Shown here: positions 19,751 through 30,810 of the stretch, piece by piece | How positions within the stretch are numbered: the stretch's first letter is position 1 | How the letters are laid out: every line of letters begins with the position of its first letter | Assembly (NCBI GenBank): GCA_027494135.1 | Contig: JAOSJK010000012.1 | Location: forward strand, 920,795-984,794 | Direction: 5' to 3' | From: Acidimicrobiia bacterium | GTDB taxonomy: Bacteria; Actinomycetota; Acidimicrobiia; IMCC26256; PALSA-610 | Length of the DNA stretch: 64,000 bases | Notes under the pieces: generated by a model | Seen by the model: the letters and a program-made list of their open reading frames with translations, nothing else | Told to the model about the DNA's origin: nothing | Databases searched by the model: none | Position numbers and translations under genes: made by a program

Positions 19751-20200
19751 GTGATCGGACTCGCACGGCTTACGCCGTCGAATATCGCTGATCTCCACGC
19801 GCTCGGACGGACGCCGACTCCGCCGCAGTGGGTTGAGGAGGTTGAGGAGTTCGTACTTGGAGAAGGCGCACGCGATGCGCTGCTCGGCAACGGCACTGGC
19901 TTGATCGCGTACATCGAAGGAACACCCGTTGGCGCAGCCTTCTTGAAGCCGCACGACTCATGGTCCGGAGCAGAACTGCTTCGCGTACTCCTCATCGGGT
20001 TCAGGAATCTAGGCCAACACCTTGCGCAGCCGATCCTGGAGGACATACTCCGAGCGCCGGGCACCACAATTAGAGGTCACATCATCTGGATGGTGCACCC
20101 CGACAACGAGGCGATGCAGATCGTTTCGAGCCGCGTTGCCAGCGAATGCATCCGCTGCGCGGGTGACGACGGCTACGACATCTTCATCTTCGACCGCTGA
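19751..20200 (+). CDS. GNAT-like protein, candidate toxin
   Basis: 149 residues from GTG 19751. A GNAT-like fold is suggested by LIAYIEGTPVGAAFL (beta 2-4), LLIGFRNLGQHLAQPILED (in the place of the CoA loop and alpha 3) and MVHPDNEAMQIVSSR (the usual NxxA segment). GNAT toxins acetylate aminoacyl-tRNAs in several TA systems. Coupling to the Phd-like gene suggests such a pair, though an unusual one because GNAT toxins are more often paired with ribbon-helix-helix antitoxins. Confidence 0.55.
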   Translation: MIGLARLTPSNIADLHALGRTPTPPQWVEEVEEFVLGEGARDALLGNGTGLIAYIEGTPVGAAFLKPHDSWSGAELLRVLLIGFRNLGQHLAQPILEDILRAPGTTIRGHIIWMVHPDNEAMQIVSSRVASECIRCAGDDGYDIFIFDR

Positions 20201-20233
20201 TCAACCGACGCGGAACCTTCCCGGAACGCGCCG

Positions 20234-20257
20234 AACCCCCTCCGAAGAGGAGGTTCC
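20234..20257 (+). terminator. Possible terminator of the TA pair
   Basis: AACCCCCTCC, short loop, GGAGGTT forms an imperfect stem 34 nt after the GNAT stop. No T-run. Confidence 0.3.
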
Positions 20258-20352
20258 GGAAACGTGAGCGCCCCCTATAGGGAAACGCACCTTGGTGGTG
20301 AGCCGCCCTGGGATCCGCGGAGGCTCCATACCTTGGAAGCGAGGATGGAGTC

Positions 20353-20685
20353 ATGGGATCACAGGGCAAGCCAACGCAGAGGCGGTACTCGCCCGAGTTG
20401 AAGGAGCGCGCGGTTCGGATGGTGCTCCAGCTCCGGGCGGAGACGGGTGAGCGGCATGGGAGCGTGAAGCGTGTCGCCGAGCAGCTGGACGTCGGGGTCG
20501 AGTCGTTGCGGTCGTGGGTGAAGCAGCACGAGGTCGATCACGGCGCACGGCCGGGTACGACGACTGAGGAGGCCGGCCGGATCAAGGCGCTCGAGCAGGA
20601 GAACAAGGAGCTGCGTCGCGCGAATGCGATCTTGAAGTCGGCGTCGGCTTTCTTCGCGGCGGAGCTCGACCGCCCGCAGAGGTGA
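20353..20685 (+). CDS. IS3 transposase OrfA
   Basis: 110 residues: helix-turn-helix (RYSPELKERAVRMVLQL...VAEQLDVGVESLRSWVKQ) and leucine-zipper region (IKALEQENKELRRANAIL) typical of IS3 OrfA. Its TGA overlaps the GTG of orfB as GTGA, so OrfB could be made by re-initiation or by the -1 frameshift usual in this family. Confidence 0.9.
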   Translation: MGSQGKPTQRRYSPELKERAVRMVLQLRAETGERHGSVKRVAEQLDVGVESLRSWVKQHEVDHGARPGTTTEEAGRIKALEQENKELRRANAILKSASAFFAAELDRPQR

Positions 20686-21592
20686 TGGTGCGCTATATCG
20701 GCGCGCACCGCGACGAGTTCGGAGTCGAGCCCATCTGCCGCACCTTGGAGATGGCTCCGAGCACGTACTACTCGGCGAAGTCCCGCCCGCCGTCGCAGCG
20801 CAGCGTGCGCGACGCGGTGATGATGCAGTTGCTCATGGTGCTGTGGGTCGCGAACCGCAAGGTCTACGGGGCGCACAAGCTCTGGAAGGCAGCCCGGCGT
20901 GCCGGGCACGACATCGGCCGAGACCAGGTCGCTCGCCTCATGCGGGAACTGGCGATCGAGGGCGTGTCGAGGCGCCGCAAGAAGGTCTTCACGACCCGTC
21001 AGGATCCCGACGCCGTGCGGGCTCCGGACCTGGTGAACCGGGACTTCACAGCGGATCGTCCCGACGCCTTGTGGGTAACCGACCTCACCTACGTGCCGAC
21101 CCGATCCGGGATGGCGTACGTGTGCTTCATCGTCGATGCGTTCTCCCGCCGGATCGTCGGCTGGCGCGTCGCCGCGAACATGAAGACCGAGATGGTCCTC
21201 GACGCGCTCGAGATGGCACGCCTCTCACGAGGTGCTCGCCGACTCGTCGGCCTCGTCACCCATTCCGACGCCGGATCGCAATTCACGTCGGTGCGCTTCA
21301 CCGAACGTCTCGATGAGATCGGCGCACGCCCGAGTATCGGCACCGTCGCGGACAGTTACGACAACGCGCTGGCCGAGACCACCAACGGCTCTACAAGACC
21401 GAGTGCGTCTACGGGCCCGACACGAACGGCTGGGACGACGTCGACGAGCTCGAGCTCGCGACACTCTCGTGGGTGCACTGGTTCAACCACGACCGGCTCC
21501 ACAGCCACTGCGATGACGTACCCCCAGCAGAGTTCGAGCACGCGTTCTACGCTGCCCCCACGACCACCAGCGAGACGGTTGGAATCCAATAA
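20682..21592 (+). pseudogene. IS3 transposase OrfB, single-base deletion
   Basis: DDE integrase: VTDLTYVPT (first D), HSDAGSQFTS (second D), NALAETTNG (catalytic E). One base is missing at 21387-21389 just after the catalytic Glu; restoring it gives LYKTECVYGP, WFNHDRLHSHC and a stop at 21590-21592. In the raw sequence the frame runs on to 22145 with meaningless residues. The element looks recent apart from this indel. Confidence 0.85.
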
Positions 21593-21623
21593 CCCGAGCC
21601 TCCATGAGACCCAGGGCGGTTCA

Positions 21624-21725
21624 GTGGTGCGTTTCCGTAAGGGTCTGACCAGGCACGACGCGGACCCAGCGACGAGCCGCCCACACGAAACCCCTCCCCG
21701 ATTCCACATCCATAACTTCGGCCCT
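21624..21725 (+). repeat. ~105-bp imperfect direct repeat, copy 2
   Basis: Second copy of the 19013-19120 repeat, starting at the right end of the IS3 element. Its first ten matching bases (GTGCGTTTCC) also occur inverted just left of the IS (20281-20290), outside its terminal repeats. Confidence 0.6.
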
Positions 21726-21840
21726 GACCTGGGGTTTCGCGGGGCCTACGCCGGTGCGGTTTACGTCTGCCTCAAGGTTCAGGATCGCCGCCGTGGCACT
21801 AGCTCAGGCCAGGCCTCTCCGATCCGTCTAGCGTTCGTCC

Positions 21841-22104
21841 GTGCAACTCAATGCGTCCAAACAAACACTGGCGGGACTGCTCGGCGGGCTGGGCTACCAA
21901 CTCGTCATCCCGCCCTACCAGCGCCCCTACGCCTGGGGTCGCGAGCAGGTAGACGACCTATGGGACGACGTGCTTGCCGCGCTGGGACATGGCCACTTCA
22001 TGGGGTCGCTTGGATTCTCGGCACCTACACGCCCAGATCCAAGGAGCCGCCAACGATCGCGACAGGGCACCTACCCCTCCCGCCGGCCTCGTCCTGTGAC
22101 TTGA
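21841..22104 (+). pseudogene. Truncated GmrSD/DUF262 N-terminus
   Basis: From GTG 21841 the frame begins like DUF262 of GmrSD type IV restriction enzymes: an N-terminal helix then VIPPYQRPYAWGREQVDDLW (the conserved QRPYxW) and GHFMGSL. The expected next segment with the DGQQR motif is absent; the frame ends in unrelated arginine/proline-rich residues. About 60 residues survive of a protein normally over 500 long, so it is a deletion remnant. Confidence 0.7.
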
Positions 22105-22167
22105 CACGCTCGTGCCCTGCGCGTTGCTACGTCACTCAGCGTTGACTGCCGGACTCGGAACCTCGCT

Positions 22168-23667
22168 CTAGCTGAACTTCGACTCGATCCTGTCTCGATG
22201 CCGCTCGTACTCGGCGTCCACGTACTCCTTGTGCCGGATCAGTGTGCCCTCCTCCTGGCGAAACTTGCGTCCGCGGTCTCCTCGAAACGAGAGCCAGTTG
22301 AAACTCGTGACCACCATTTCGGTGTCCCAGATGAGGATCTTCGCGTGAGTGTCACCCAGCTCCGTGAGCGTCAGCTTCTGGACCTCGCTCGCGAGCTTCG
22401 TGAGTCGAGCGAGCGCATCGGCATCGTGGCCCTCTACATCAGCTCGTTTGATGCCGTATCCGATATGCATCACCACGCCACGATTCGTCAAGCGCCTAAC
22501 GGCAGCAACAAACTGATCGTCGACTACCGCGTTCCGAATCCATGGGGCGATGATCAGGAGACGATTGGATGCAGTTTCGAGCGCCCCTCGAGCAGGTTGC
22601 GGTGCTCGAACGTGGGGATCGACCGAATGGGTAGCGCTGCCCGACGAGCCCTGAGTTGCTCGAGTTCGACGCGCAACTCCTCGACCTCGCGCTCGCGGTC
22701 ATGGAGCCGCTCTCGGGTGCTTGGGTCGCGACGCCGAACGTCTTGTTCGACCTCGGCTACACCAACGTCAGCGACGGCTGATTCGAATGCGCGGGTAGTC
22801 TGACGAAGTCGCCGGTCAAGGTCAGCGACCTCCGCCTGCGCTGGCCGCAGTTCTTCTAGTCCTGCCGGAAGACTCGGTCGATCGGCTTCGAGGGAAGTCG
22901 GGTCGTCAAGTTCGATCCCAAGTTTCTTGAGCCCATCGACATCCTCGAAGGCTCGATCGTGTTCCGGCGAGTGATGCTCATCGACCACAAACGAGACTCG
23001 GATCGCCGACTGGTCATCGGCGACGAACACCAGCATCAGGGCAGGCAGGTACTTGGTCCTCGCTCCGAGGCTCAACAACTGAACGACATCTACGTCGATC
23101 TCCGAGCGGCGAGTGGTCGGCAACTGCGCCAACTCGCTGTTCAAAGCGACCATTTCGATCTCCCCCGATCTCAGGCCGCCTCCTACGCCTTGGTGGGATG
23201 AGACGAATCCCCGAGTCCTTGAAGCGCCGGGGGTTGTCCCACTCGTTCATCCATCGGGGCGACAGATGCCAGAGCAGACGGTCGAAGCCAATCCTGACTT
23301 CAGTTCGCTGTGGTACGTCTTGCACGCGCTCGTCAAGAGCAGCCTTTCCCGACGAAGACAGTCGAATCTCGCGGCCTGACGCGCCAGGCGGATAGTCAAC
23401 AAGATCCGCCTGCAGCAAGGCGAGAACCGAACGTCGAACGACCGCCTCCTGCAACCCGAGAAACCCTTCGATCTCGTGTGACGCCCGAAGACCAAGGTCG
23501 GCGAGGCGCAGCACGTACTCGTCTACTACGGCGAGTACGCTTCGCTTCAGCGCCATGACATCGAGTCGTAGCTCGAAGAGCGGCAGCCCCACCTCCTCGT
23601 AGTCGACGAGGTTGAACCCCGGGTGGAGTGCCTCAAATCGTTGTGCGACCTCGTCACTATGCGCCAT
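22168..23667 (-). CDS. mkoB: Mokosh MkoB-like PLD nuclease, two frameshifts
   Basis: Begins ATG 23667, overlapping the mkoA stop (23657-23659). Residues 1-165 are a winged-helix-like unit ending at WMNEWDNPRRFKDSG. After an indel at a C run (23162-23166) the frame continues as a helical coiled-coil region (REREVEELRVELEQLRARR). After a second indel (22584-22587) comes the phospholipase D part: RLLIIAPWIRNAVVDDQF and HAKILIWDTEMVVTSFNWL (HxK then N). Corrected length is about 500. MkoB of Mokosh type I is a PLD nuclease next to the kinase-helicase, as here. Confidence 0.8.
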
Positions 23668-26600
23668 CGCTGCTGAGCTCCCTCACGGTGCAGGTAGACG
23701 GGTGTTGTCGCACGTAGCGGAGAACGTCTCCCCAGGGGGCCCCCTGCCTGCTCGAAGAACGAAGCGTCTCCGACGATCGTCAATAGATACTTGCCGCGCG
23801 ACAACGCCACGTTCGCACGCTCGAGGTCCCGCACGAACCCCATCTTGAACTGTGGATTCGATCGGACGGTCGAGAAGATCAAGACGTCCGCCTCGCGCCC
23901 CTGCGCTGCGTCGACGGTGTTCACTTCCACATCGAGATGCGAAAGCCGCTCGCGTTCCTGCCGAACTCTTCGGGCCAGTTCGGAAACCTGTGCCAAGTAC
24001 GGCGCCAACACGAGTACATGAAGCCGCTCGTCGGCAGTCTGGGCCGTGGCCTTGTTCAACTTCTTGAGATGCCTCATGACCTCGCGTGCTTCGCACAAGT
24101 TCAGGAAGGTCTTGCCGCCCGTCTCGCGCTCGCCCCGACCTCTCAGGCCGTCCGTCGCCAGCCAGCATACGGGTGAGCCCTGTAGCTCGGCCGTGAAGCC
24201 CAGCGGCTCGCGATCTGCGCTCTCCAAGGTTCCCCCGTAGAAGCACGCGCTAATGAGGTCCCCGATCTGCGGGACCATTCGGTACTGACGATTGAGCGAG
24301 CGGCTGTTCGCCGCCGGCAGACCGCGAGCTAGGCGACCAAAGAGCGTCTGCTTCAGCTCATCCGGATCAAGGCCGAAGTCATCCTGCACCGTTCGGTCTC
24401 GGAGAGCCTCGTCAAGGAACGGCGGAAGCTGCTTCTCGTCACCAACGAGGACCCAGCCTTTCGCACGCACCAGGGGAACGAGTGTCTCGGTTGCCGTCGC
24501 CTTCGAAGCCTCGTCAACGATGCACAAGTCGAACGCTTCATCATCGATCCCGGGAGCACCGGCGATCCCGACGCACGTTCCCGCGACCAACTGGCTCGCC
24601 ACCACAAGTGCCGCTTCGAACTCGGTCCCGGACGCAATGCGATCGAGCCACTTGGCCTGGGCATCGACAATCCGCTTCAGATCGATTCCCGTCTCGTCTG
24701 CGCCAGAGGGAGGAGCGCCGAACCTGCGGCGAGGAGTTCGGTGAAGGCGATCTCCTCGAGGGCACGGGCGCGCACCACGTCCGCGAGCTGGGGATCATCG
24801 ACGATGAGCTTCGCTCTGTGAACCGTCTGGTCGCGTCCGTCGCGCAACTTCTCGATCTCTGCTTCGAGGTCCGCTTGGGCGTCCTCCGCTGCAGTGCCGT
24901 CCTCATGCGCGCCTGCGCTGAGCTGCTCAATCCGGCGGGGAGATCCCGGAGTCGCACAACTCGATCCGGCGAAGCAGATCGACCAGCTCCGCTATGCGCA
25001 TCGACTTGCGAACTGCCGACACGTCGACGCCGTGCGCAGCGACGAAGTCTTCCAGATATGCCGTGCTTTGTTCTCTCACCTCCTCTCTCCATCGCTGTAG
25101 CTGCACCTCGATCGCGAGATCGAGCACATCCGACGCCATCGTTTCCTGCGCCCGTCGACCAACGCGCACCATTCGGAGGTTGGGACTGACTGTACGGATC
25201 TGCATCAGCGCGTTGTCGACAGCGACATGCGTCTGGGACGCAAGAAGCACCCGCGCCCCTGGTGCTCTGCGGAACAGTTGTGCGGCCAGTTCTGCGATGA
25301 ACGTCGTCTTACCGGTGCCCGGCGGGCCGTGGACGACTACGAAGTCCTCGCTTGCGAGCGCCTGAGCGACTGCGGCGCGCTTGTCCTCATCGAGATCCGG
25401 CTGCGCCCACTCATCCACAACGGCCGGCTGGATCTCGGTCGCATCCGATGGCTCAAGGACCAGACTAGGGAGTGACACGTTGGCCAATCCGGAGGCACCA
25501 AAGCGAACTCTCGCGAGCGCGTCGCGCTCCCGGTTGAGCTTGGTACGGGACGCTCCCATGTCGAGCGCAAGAAAGCCTGACTGAGGGAGAGACCGACCAG
25601 GGAGTCGCTCCATGTACAAGACGACATCGCCGTCGCGTACATCGTCCACAGTTCCACGAACAATGAACCGTCCACGATCATCGAGCAGCGCACGCTGGGG
25701 TCCCTCGATCTCGATCGACTCATCTGTCAGCGACAGGGTGAGCCGGTAACCATCTGAGTCCTTGAATCGAACTGGGACGCGGTCCTCCCGCTCCTCCTCG
25801 GCGGCTTCCCGGGCATCGAGCTGCCGCCCCCACTGATCGAAGAGCCGCGCCCGCTCCTGCCCTGTCCGCTCACCGTGACGCTTCCCTTCGTAAGCAAATG
25901 CGCGTTCGACAAGGGACCGGATGCCCGACCTTGCCGCGTCGTAGTTGAGCGGAGCGTCGACCATGAAGCGAACGCCGTCCATGACGAGATGACGGTCGCG
26001 CCGAGAGTCGTTCTCAACGGCACCCACCCGCGCGGCACTGATGACAGCCAGGCGCGGTTCGCTCTCGCCGGCGACGACACGAAAGCTCCACTCGTCCCCA
26101 TACAGAAAGAAGTGCCGGACCTCCCCGAACCACGAGTCGGCGAACACGGCTGGATCTTCACCATCCGCGAGCAAAGGCCGCAGGGTGGGCGCGTCGCTCA
26201 GCTCGCCAAGGATGAAGCTGCCGACTTCGGACTCCGGCAGGCCTTCCTCCTGGACGATTCTGTGGTGTGTCGACTGCTTCACATCAAGGGAGATCGAGAG
26301 CGGCGGGCGGCCGTCGGCGTCCTCGCGACTGATCAGCCTCTCCACTCGGAGCAGTAGCTCCGGAGCGCTGCGCGGTCGGTCACCAACTCCTAGCGCGGTG
26401 CAGGCCTCGATGATGTCGAGCAGTTCAAGGCTGGCATCAAGCGCGTCCAGTACCACGCCGAAGTCGTCGTAGGACTCAACGGGAGTCCTTGACATGCACG
26501 CAAGCAGGAAGACTCCAAATCCGAAGACGTCGCGCGAGAAGCTCGACTTGGACTCCGACTCGGGCGGTGCGAACGGGTAGGAGCTGTAGTTCGCAAGGGT

Positions 26601-27104
26601 GTGCGAGCTGTCTGAGAGCGACGTCTTGATCTTGCTGATGCCGAAGTCGGTGAGCTTCGGAACCCCCTCGGTCGTCACAAGCACATTCGAGGGCTTCACA
26701 TCCCGGTGAACAATCTTCCGTTCTTGGGCGAACGCAAGGCCCCTCAAGATGGGGAGCCCCACCTGACGGACGACTTCGTCCGGCGACAGGTCTCTTCCTT
26801 CCAGCCACTCACCGAGTTCGTTTGGCACCCACTCGAGTGCCAGGAAGTAGCGGCCCGTTTCCGAATCCACGCCTGCATCTCGCAGTCGCACGATGTTGTT
26901 GTGCTTCAGCTCTCTCAGTGCCGCGACCTCGCGCTCGAAGAGAAGTTGAAGCGTCTCGCTTCGATCTGGCAGATCCTTCAGCAGCTTGAGTGCGACGCGG
27001 ACGCCGCCGGCTTCCAGATCACTGCAGGCATATACCTCGGAGAGGCCTCCCACTCTCGGCGGTTCATTGAGGACCGCGTACCGGCCTTCGACTACTCGCG
27101 CCAC
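23657..27104 (-). CDS. mkoA: Mokosh MkoA-like Ser/Thr kinase fused to SF1 helicase, three frameshifts
   Basis: GTG 27104 follows AGGAG that overlaps the upstream stop. Kinase domain (1-~290): VALKLLK, HRDVKPSNVLV, LTDFGIS, all catalytic residues present. A linker of ~250 residues leads to a DNA2/NAM7-type (COG1112) SF1 helicase with GPPGTGKTTFIAELA near residue 593, CIVDEASK, GDEKQLPPF and ANVALSRGK. Single-base indels at about 24937-24940, 24715-24730 and 23730-23744 break the frame; all pieces join to ~1150 residues and the corrected stop overlaps mkoB. A kinase-helicase followed by a PLD nuclease is the described Mokosh type I arrangement, thought to act on RNA or RNA-DNA intermediates. 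Confidence 0.85.
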
Positions 27105-27113
27105 CCTGCTCTC

Positions 27114-28178
27114 CTAGTTCGCTCGGGTGAGTACGAGTTCGAACCCGCCCGGTATTTGCCTCGACTTCCGGGGGTGAACGCCCCTCACGACCCCATTCTG
27201 AATCACCGCACGCACACGTCGTTTGGCTGGCCCTACGACCACAACGCATAGTGCCTCGGCGCCCGCAGTCAATGCAGCTGCTACCGCGTTCGAGAGTATC
27301 GCTTCTGCCTCGGCCTCATCTTCGATCACCAATGTCAATTGGCCGTCCACAACCTGCAATGGCCCGCCCGCCTGCTCGGCAATTCGATCGAGGAACTTCA
27401 AGAGCTCCGGATCTGCGGTGTCATCGGACAAGTCAGAAGCGAGACGAAGCGATCCGCGGGCACTCTCCTCCGTGAAGTCGCACACGGTGATCCGCACACG
27501 ATCACCCGCCTTGAGTGCCCGATGCGAAGCAGGCACCTCTTCGGATGGGACCCACACCTCAAGGGCATCATCGACGCGTACAACCAGTCCCCGGGCCGTC
27601 TCCTTAATGACCGCGGCCTCGCACTCGTCGCCCGCGGCTAGGGAGTCTCGGAGCTCCAGCGCTCGGTCTCGGCGGCGCCGATCGACGACCTCCCTCCGCG
27701 AGAGGACAACTCTCTTCCTCGCCACATCGAGCTCGATGACCGTCGCCGCAACGGTCTTTCCCACGAACGCTCCGAGATCCTCGATCCAATCGGAGTCAAC
27801 CTGACTTGCAGGCATGAACCCCCGCACACCGACATCCACAACCAGGCCCCCCTTGACGACAGCGGCAACGGTTCCCTCCACTGGCATCCCTCGGTTCTTG
27901 TGCTCCACGAGTTTCTGCCAAGCCCGGTGCTGTGCCGATTCTCTGGGAGTTGACGCCTGCGAAGGCGGGCGCTGTGAAACCGCGCTGCTGCTGGCGGAAC
28001 GTGCTCGCTTGGGCACGGTCGTGAGCCGATCGACCACCGCCAACGCTTCGCGATGGTCAATCATGGACTTACGTGAAGCCACACCGATGCCGAGTTCGCG
28101 ACATGTCGCCAAGATGACCGCTGGCGTTACCCCGAGCACGCCCGCAACCTCTTCTACACGTCGCTGAACCGGTGGCAT
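27114..28178 (-). CDS. S1-domain RNA-binding protein upstream of Mokosh
   Basis: 354 residues. The N-terminus (VEEVAGVLGVTPAVILATCRE...) looks like the small helical domain of IF2/NusA-type proteins. Two S1 OB-folds follow: GTVAAVVKGGLVVDVGVRGF...VVLSRR (about 100-165) and a second (about 180-245). The C-terminus (LQVVDGQLTLVIEDEAEAEA...) is an alpha/beta domain unknown to me. Its TAG lies 9 nt before the mkoA GTG, whose ribosome site overlaps the stop, so the two are coupled. S1 domains bind RNA; inferred role is RNA recognition for the kinase-helicase. It is not part of Mokosh as I know it. Confidence 0.8.
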   Translation of the reverse strand: MPPVQRRVEEVAGVLGVTPAVILATCRELGIGVASRKSMIDHREALAVVDRLTTVPKRARSASSSAVSQRPPSQASTPRESAQHRAWQKLVEHKNRGMPVEGTVAAVVKGGLVVDVGVRGFMPASQVDSDWIEDLGAFVGKTVAATVIELDVARKRVVLSRREVVDRRRRDRALELRDSLAAGDECEAAVIKETARGLVVRVDDALEVWVPSEEVPASHRALKAGDRVRITVCDFTEESARGSLRLASDLSDDTADPELLKFLDRIAEQAGGPLQVVDGQLTLVIEDEAEAEAILSNAVAAALTAGAEALCVVVVGPAKRRVRAVIQNGVVRGVHPRKSRQIPGGFELVLTRAN

Positions 28179-28241
28179 CTACCCGTGGTCTCCCCATTGC
28201 GCCTCGCACCCATTACCAGACCGTACTCCGAGTCAGCGACG

Positions 28242-29260
28242 CCTGTGCGTGTGGAAACCTGTACGAGCATGCTGAGCAGGCGCCCCGCGCGACGCGATCC
28301 GATCCTTATCTGAGGCAGCAGGTGCCCGGGCTCGTCGCAACCCGGTCTGGGCGGCTTTCTGGCTGTGTGAAGCAGACGGTACCGTCGCGGGCCGATGCGC
28401 CCTACGCCTGCCCTCGCCCGTCTTGTTCTCGCATGGTTCCGGTGGGTCTTCGCCACTGGCCATGAGCGCGATGCCGAGGTCCTCGCGCCGCGCCACCGGG
28501 GCCTAGTCCTGCAGCGCAGGTAGCGCGTCCCGCCTTCACCGAGACGGACCGGACGGTCGTCGCAGTGCTCTCCACCGTCTTCGACCGCAGACGGCTCCGC
28601 GGGGTGTCGTTCATCGTGCAGCCCGCAACCATGATCGGCTCGCACTGCCGCCTCGTCGCCCTCCACTGGACCCAACCATCGGCACCGCCGCCCGGACGGC
28701 CACCATTGGGAGCCGGGACTAGGCGGCTCGCGATCCGACTTGCCGGCGAGAATCCGACCTGGGGCTACCGGCGCATCCACGGTGAGCTCCGTCGGCTCGG
28801 CCACAAGATCGTTCCGTCATCGATATGGAAGTTCCTCCGCACCGCGGGGATCAATCCGACTCCGGGCAGGACCGGGCCGACATGGATGGAGTTCATCCAC
28901 TCGCAGGCGAAGAGAATCGTCGCGACGGACTTCTGCTGCGTCGACACCATCACGCTGCGGCGTCTCCACGTCCTGTTCTTCATCGAGATCCAGTCGCGCC
29001 GTGTGCACCTAGCCGGAATCACCACCAACCCGACAGGGGACTGCACCACCTAAGCCGCCAGGAACATCGTGATGGACGACGGCAGAGAGTTCCGGGTCGT
29101 GATCCACAACGGTGCCGGCCAGTGCGCCCGCGCGTTCAACACCGTCACCGAAGCGGCCGGCACGGCCGCGAGAAGATCTCGGACCACACGCTCCCCCGAA
29201 ACTGAAATCACCCCGCGCAATGCTCACCGGGTATCTCCACCACCGCAACCAGTACCGGCC
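28242..29260 (+). pseudogene. Decayed transposase (rve integrase), copy A
   Basis: Remnant of an actinobacterial integrase-type transposase. Recognisable pieces include WGYRRIHGELRRLGHKI, IVATDFCCVDTITLRRL and HVLFFIEIQSRRVHLAGITT in the 28565-29053 frame; the frame is broken by stops and indels on both sides (stop at 29051). The 5' part (28242-28720) is about 80% alike to 36516-36960. Nothing else recognisable lies in 28179-29542. Confidence 0.7.
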
Positions 29261-29609
29261 CCGCCGGCTCCACACCAACGCGCTCCAACTCTTCCTGTGC
29301 GATTCACTCGGCGCAGAACCTATGGGGATTCGGACGAACGAACTGACGGGTCGCGGACAGGGTTCTCTCTACCTCCACCGCGCGCCCTTCGACGGCGTCC
29401 ACTTCGGCGGATTCGCATCCGCCAACGCCAACTGCGTGCGCGCTTACGGACGCGCTCAGCTGCCTGGAAGTCCATGCTTGACGCGTGACGCCTTAGCTCA
29501 ATATTGAGCTCCTCAGCGAGCGCGATCACGACGTCGTTATCGGGCTCTTCGCGTTTGAGCGGGGTCGGGTAGGTCCGTAGCGCGGTACAGGGGCTCTGCG
29601 AATCTGAGG

Positions 29610-30810
29610 GTGTCTTACGCCTTCGGATCCGGGAGAGCCCCTGTGGAAGTTGACCCTACGCGCATCTGCGAGCTGTTGGTAGGTCTGCCTGACGTGAACG
29701 TGCTCGGGGTGATCGACGAGTCGGGCGGCGTGTTGAGGGTCGTGATCGAGATCCGCGGCCCGCGTCCGGTGTGTGCTGGGTGCGGGTGGCCGGCGCAGGT
29801 CAAGGACCGGCCGGTTGTCGAGCTCGTTGATCTGCCCTGCTTCGGTAGGTCTGTCCGGCTGGTGTGGCGCAAGCACCGTTGGGCGTGTGTCAACGGGTCG
29901 TGTCCGGTTCGGTCGTGGACAGGAGTGGACGTTCGGATAGCGGTGGCACGCTCCGCGATGACGGATCGTGCGGGCCGGTGGGTGACCCGCCAGGTCGGTG
30001 AGCACGGCCGCACTGTGAACGAGCTCGCCGGCGAGCTCGAGTGTGCCTGGCATACCGTCAACGACGCGGTGAGGGCATACGGCGAGGCACTCGTCGATGA
30101 CGACCCCGACCGGATCGGCGAGCCAACCGCACTCGGGTTGGATGAGACCCTGTTCGCACGGCTCGGCGAGTTCGGCCGGCAGCACTGGTCGACGTCGATC
30201 GTCGATGTACGCGCCGGCGTGCTGCTCGATGTCGTTCCGGGCCGCAGCGGCGCAGAACCGTGCCGGTGGCTCGCCACACGCGGTGATGCGTGGCTGGCGA
30301 ACATCGCGTACGCGACGCTCGATCTGTCGGGGCCGTACAGGGCTGTGTTCGACACGATGACCCCCGACGCGATCCAGGTCGCAGATCCATTCCATGTCGT
30401 CAAGCTCGCGAACCAGAAGCTCGATGAGTGCCGCCGTCGAGTGCAGAACGAGACGTGCGGCCATCGTTGCCGCAAGGACGACCCGCTCTACCGCTGCCGG
30501 CGGTTGTTGACCCGCGCCGATGAACGTCTCGACGAACACGGTCGCACGAAGCTGCTCGGGCTTCTCGACGCCGGTGACCCCCATGGCGAGGTGCGCACCG
30601 CGTGGCACGCGAAGGAGGTCGTGCGAAGCATCTATGAGCATCACGATCCCGAGCTCGCAGGCGAGTTCGTCGACAGGCTCGGCCACGATCTCCAGGACCC
30701 GTCATGCCCGATTGAAGTCCGCTCACTTGGCCGGACCCTTCTGCGCTGGAAGGATCAGATCGCGGCGTGGCATCGCGCTCACGTGAGCAACGGGCCGACC
30801 GAAGCGGCGA
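29610..30810 (+). pseudogene. ISL3 transposase, 5' part
   Basis: About 400 residues: N-terminal zinc-ribbon (CAGCGWPAQ, CVNGSCP), helix-turn-helix (VNELAGELECAWHTVNDAV) and DDE catalytic motifs (LGLDETLFAR, VADPFHVVKLAN, and Glu in NGPTEAA). A GTG at 29643 is an alternative start. After codon GCG at 30809 the frame enters inserted DNA and reads nonsense to 30926. The missing C-terminus is at 34465-34592. Confidence 0.9.

Larger units (their letters stand above)
20299..21623 (+). mobile_element. IS3-family insertion sequence
   Basis: Bounded by imperfect 28-bp inverted repeats: left 20299-20326 (TGAGCCGCCCTGGG...) and right 21596-21623 (...CCCAGGGCGGTTCA), with the TG...CA ends typical of IS3. 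Contains orfA and orfB. No clear target duplication was found. The right-hand copy of the ~105-bp repeat begins at the next base. Confidence 0.85.

Noticed and set aside
19013-21725. CRISPR-like repeats
   Set aside because: Only two long, imperfect copies 2.6 kb apart with genes between them; no short regular repeat-spacer array occurs in the window.
21390-22145. Extended transposase ORF reading past 21592
   Set aside because: After the indel the residues are meaningless; the true OrfB end (WFNHDRLHSHC) is in the neighbouring frame with a stop at 21592.
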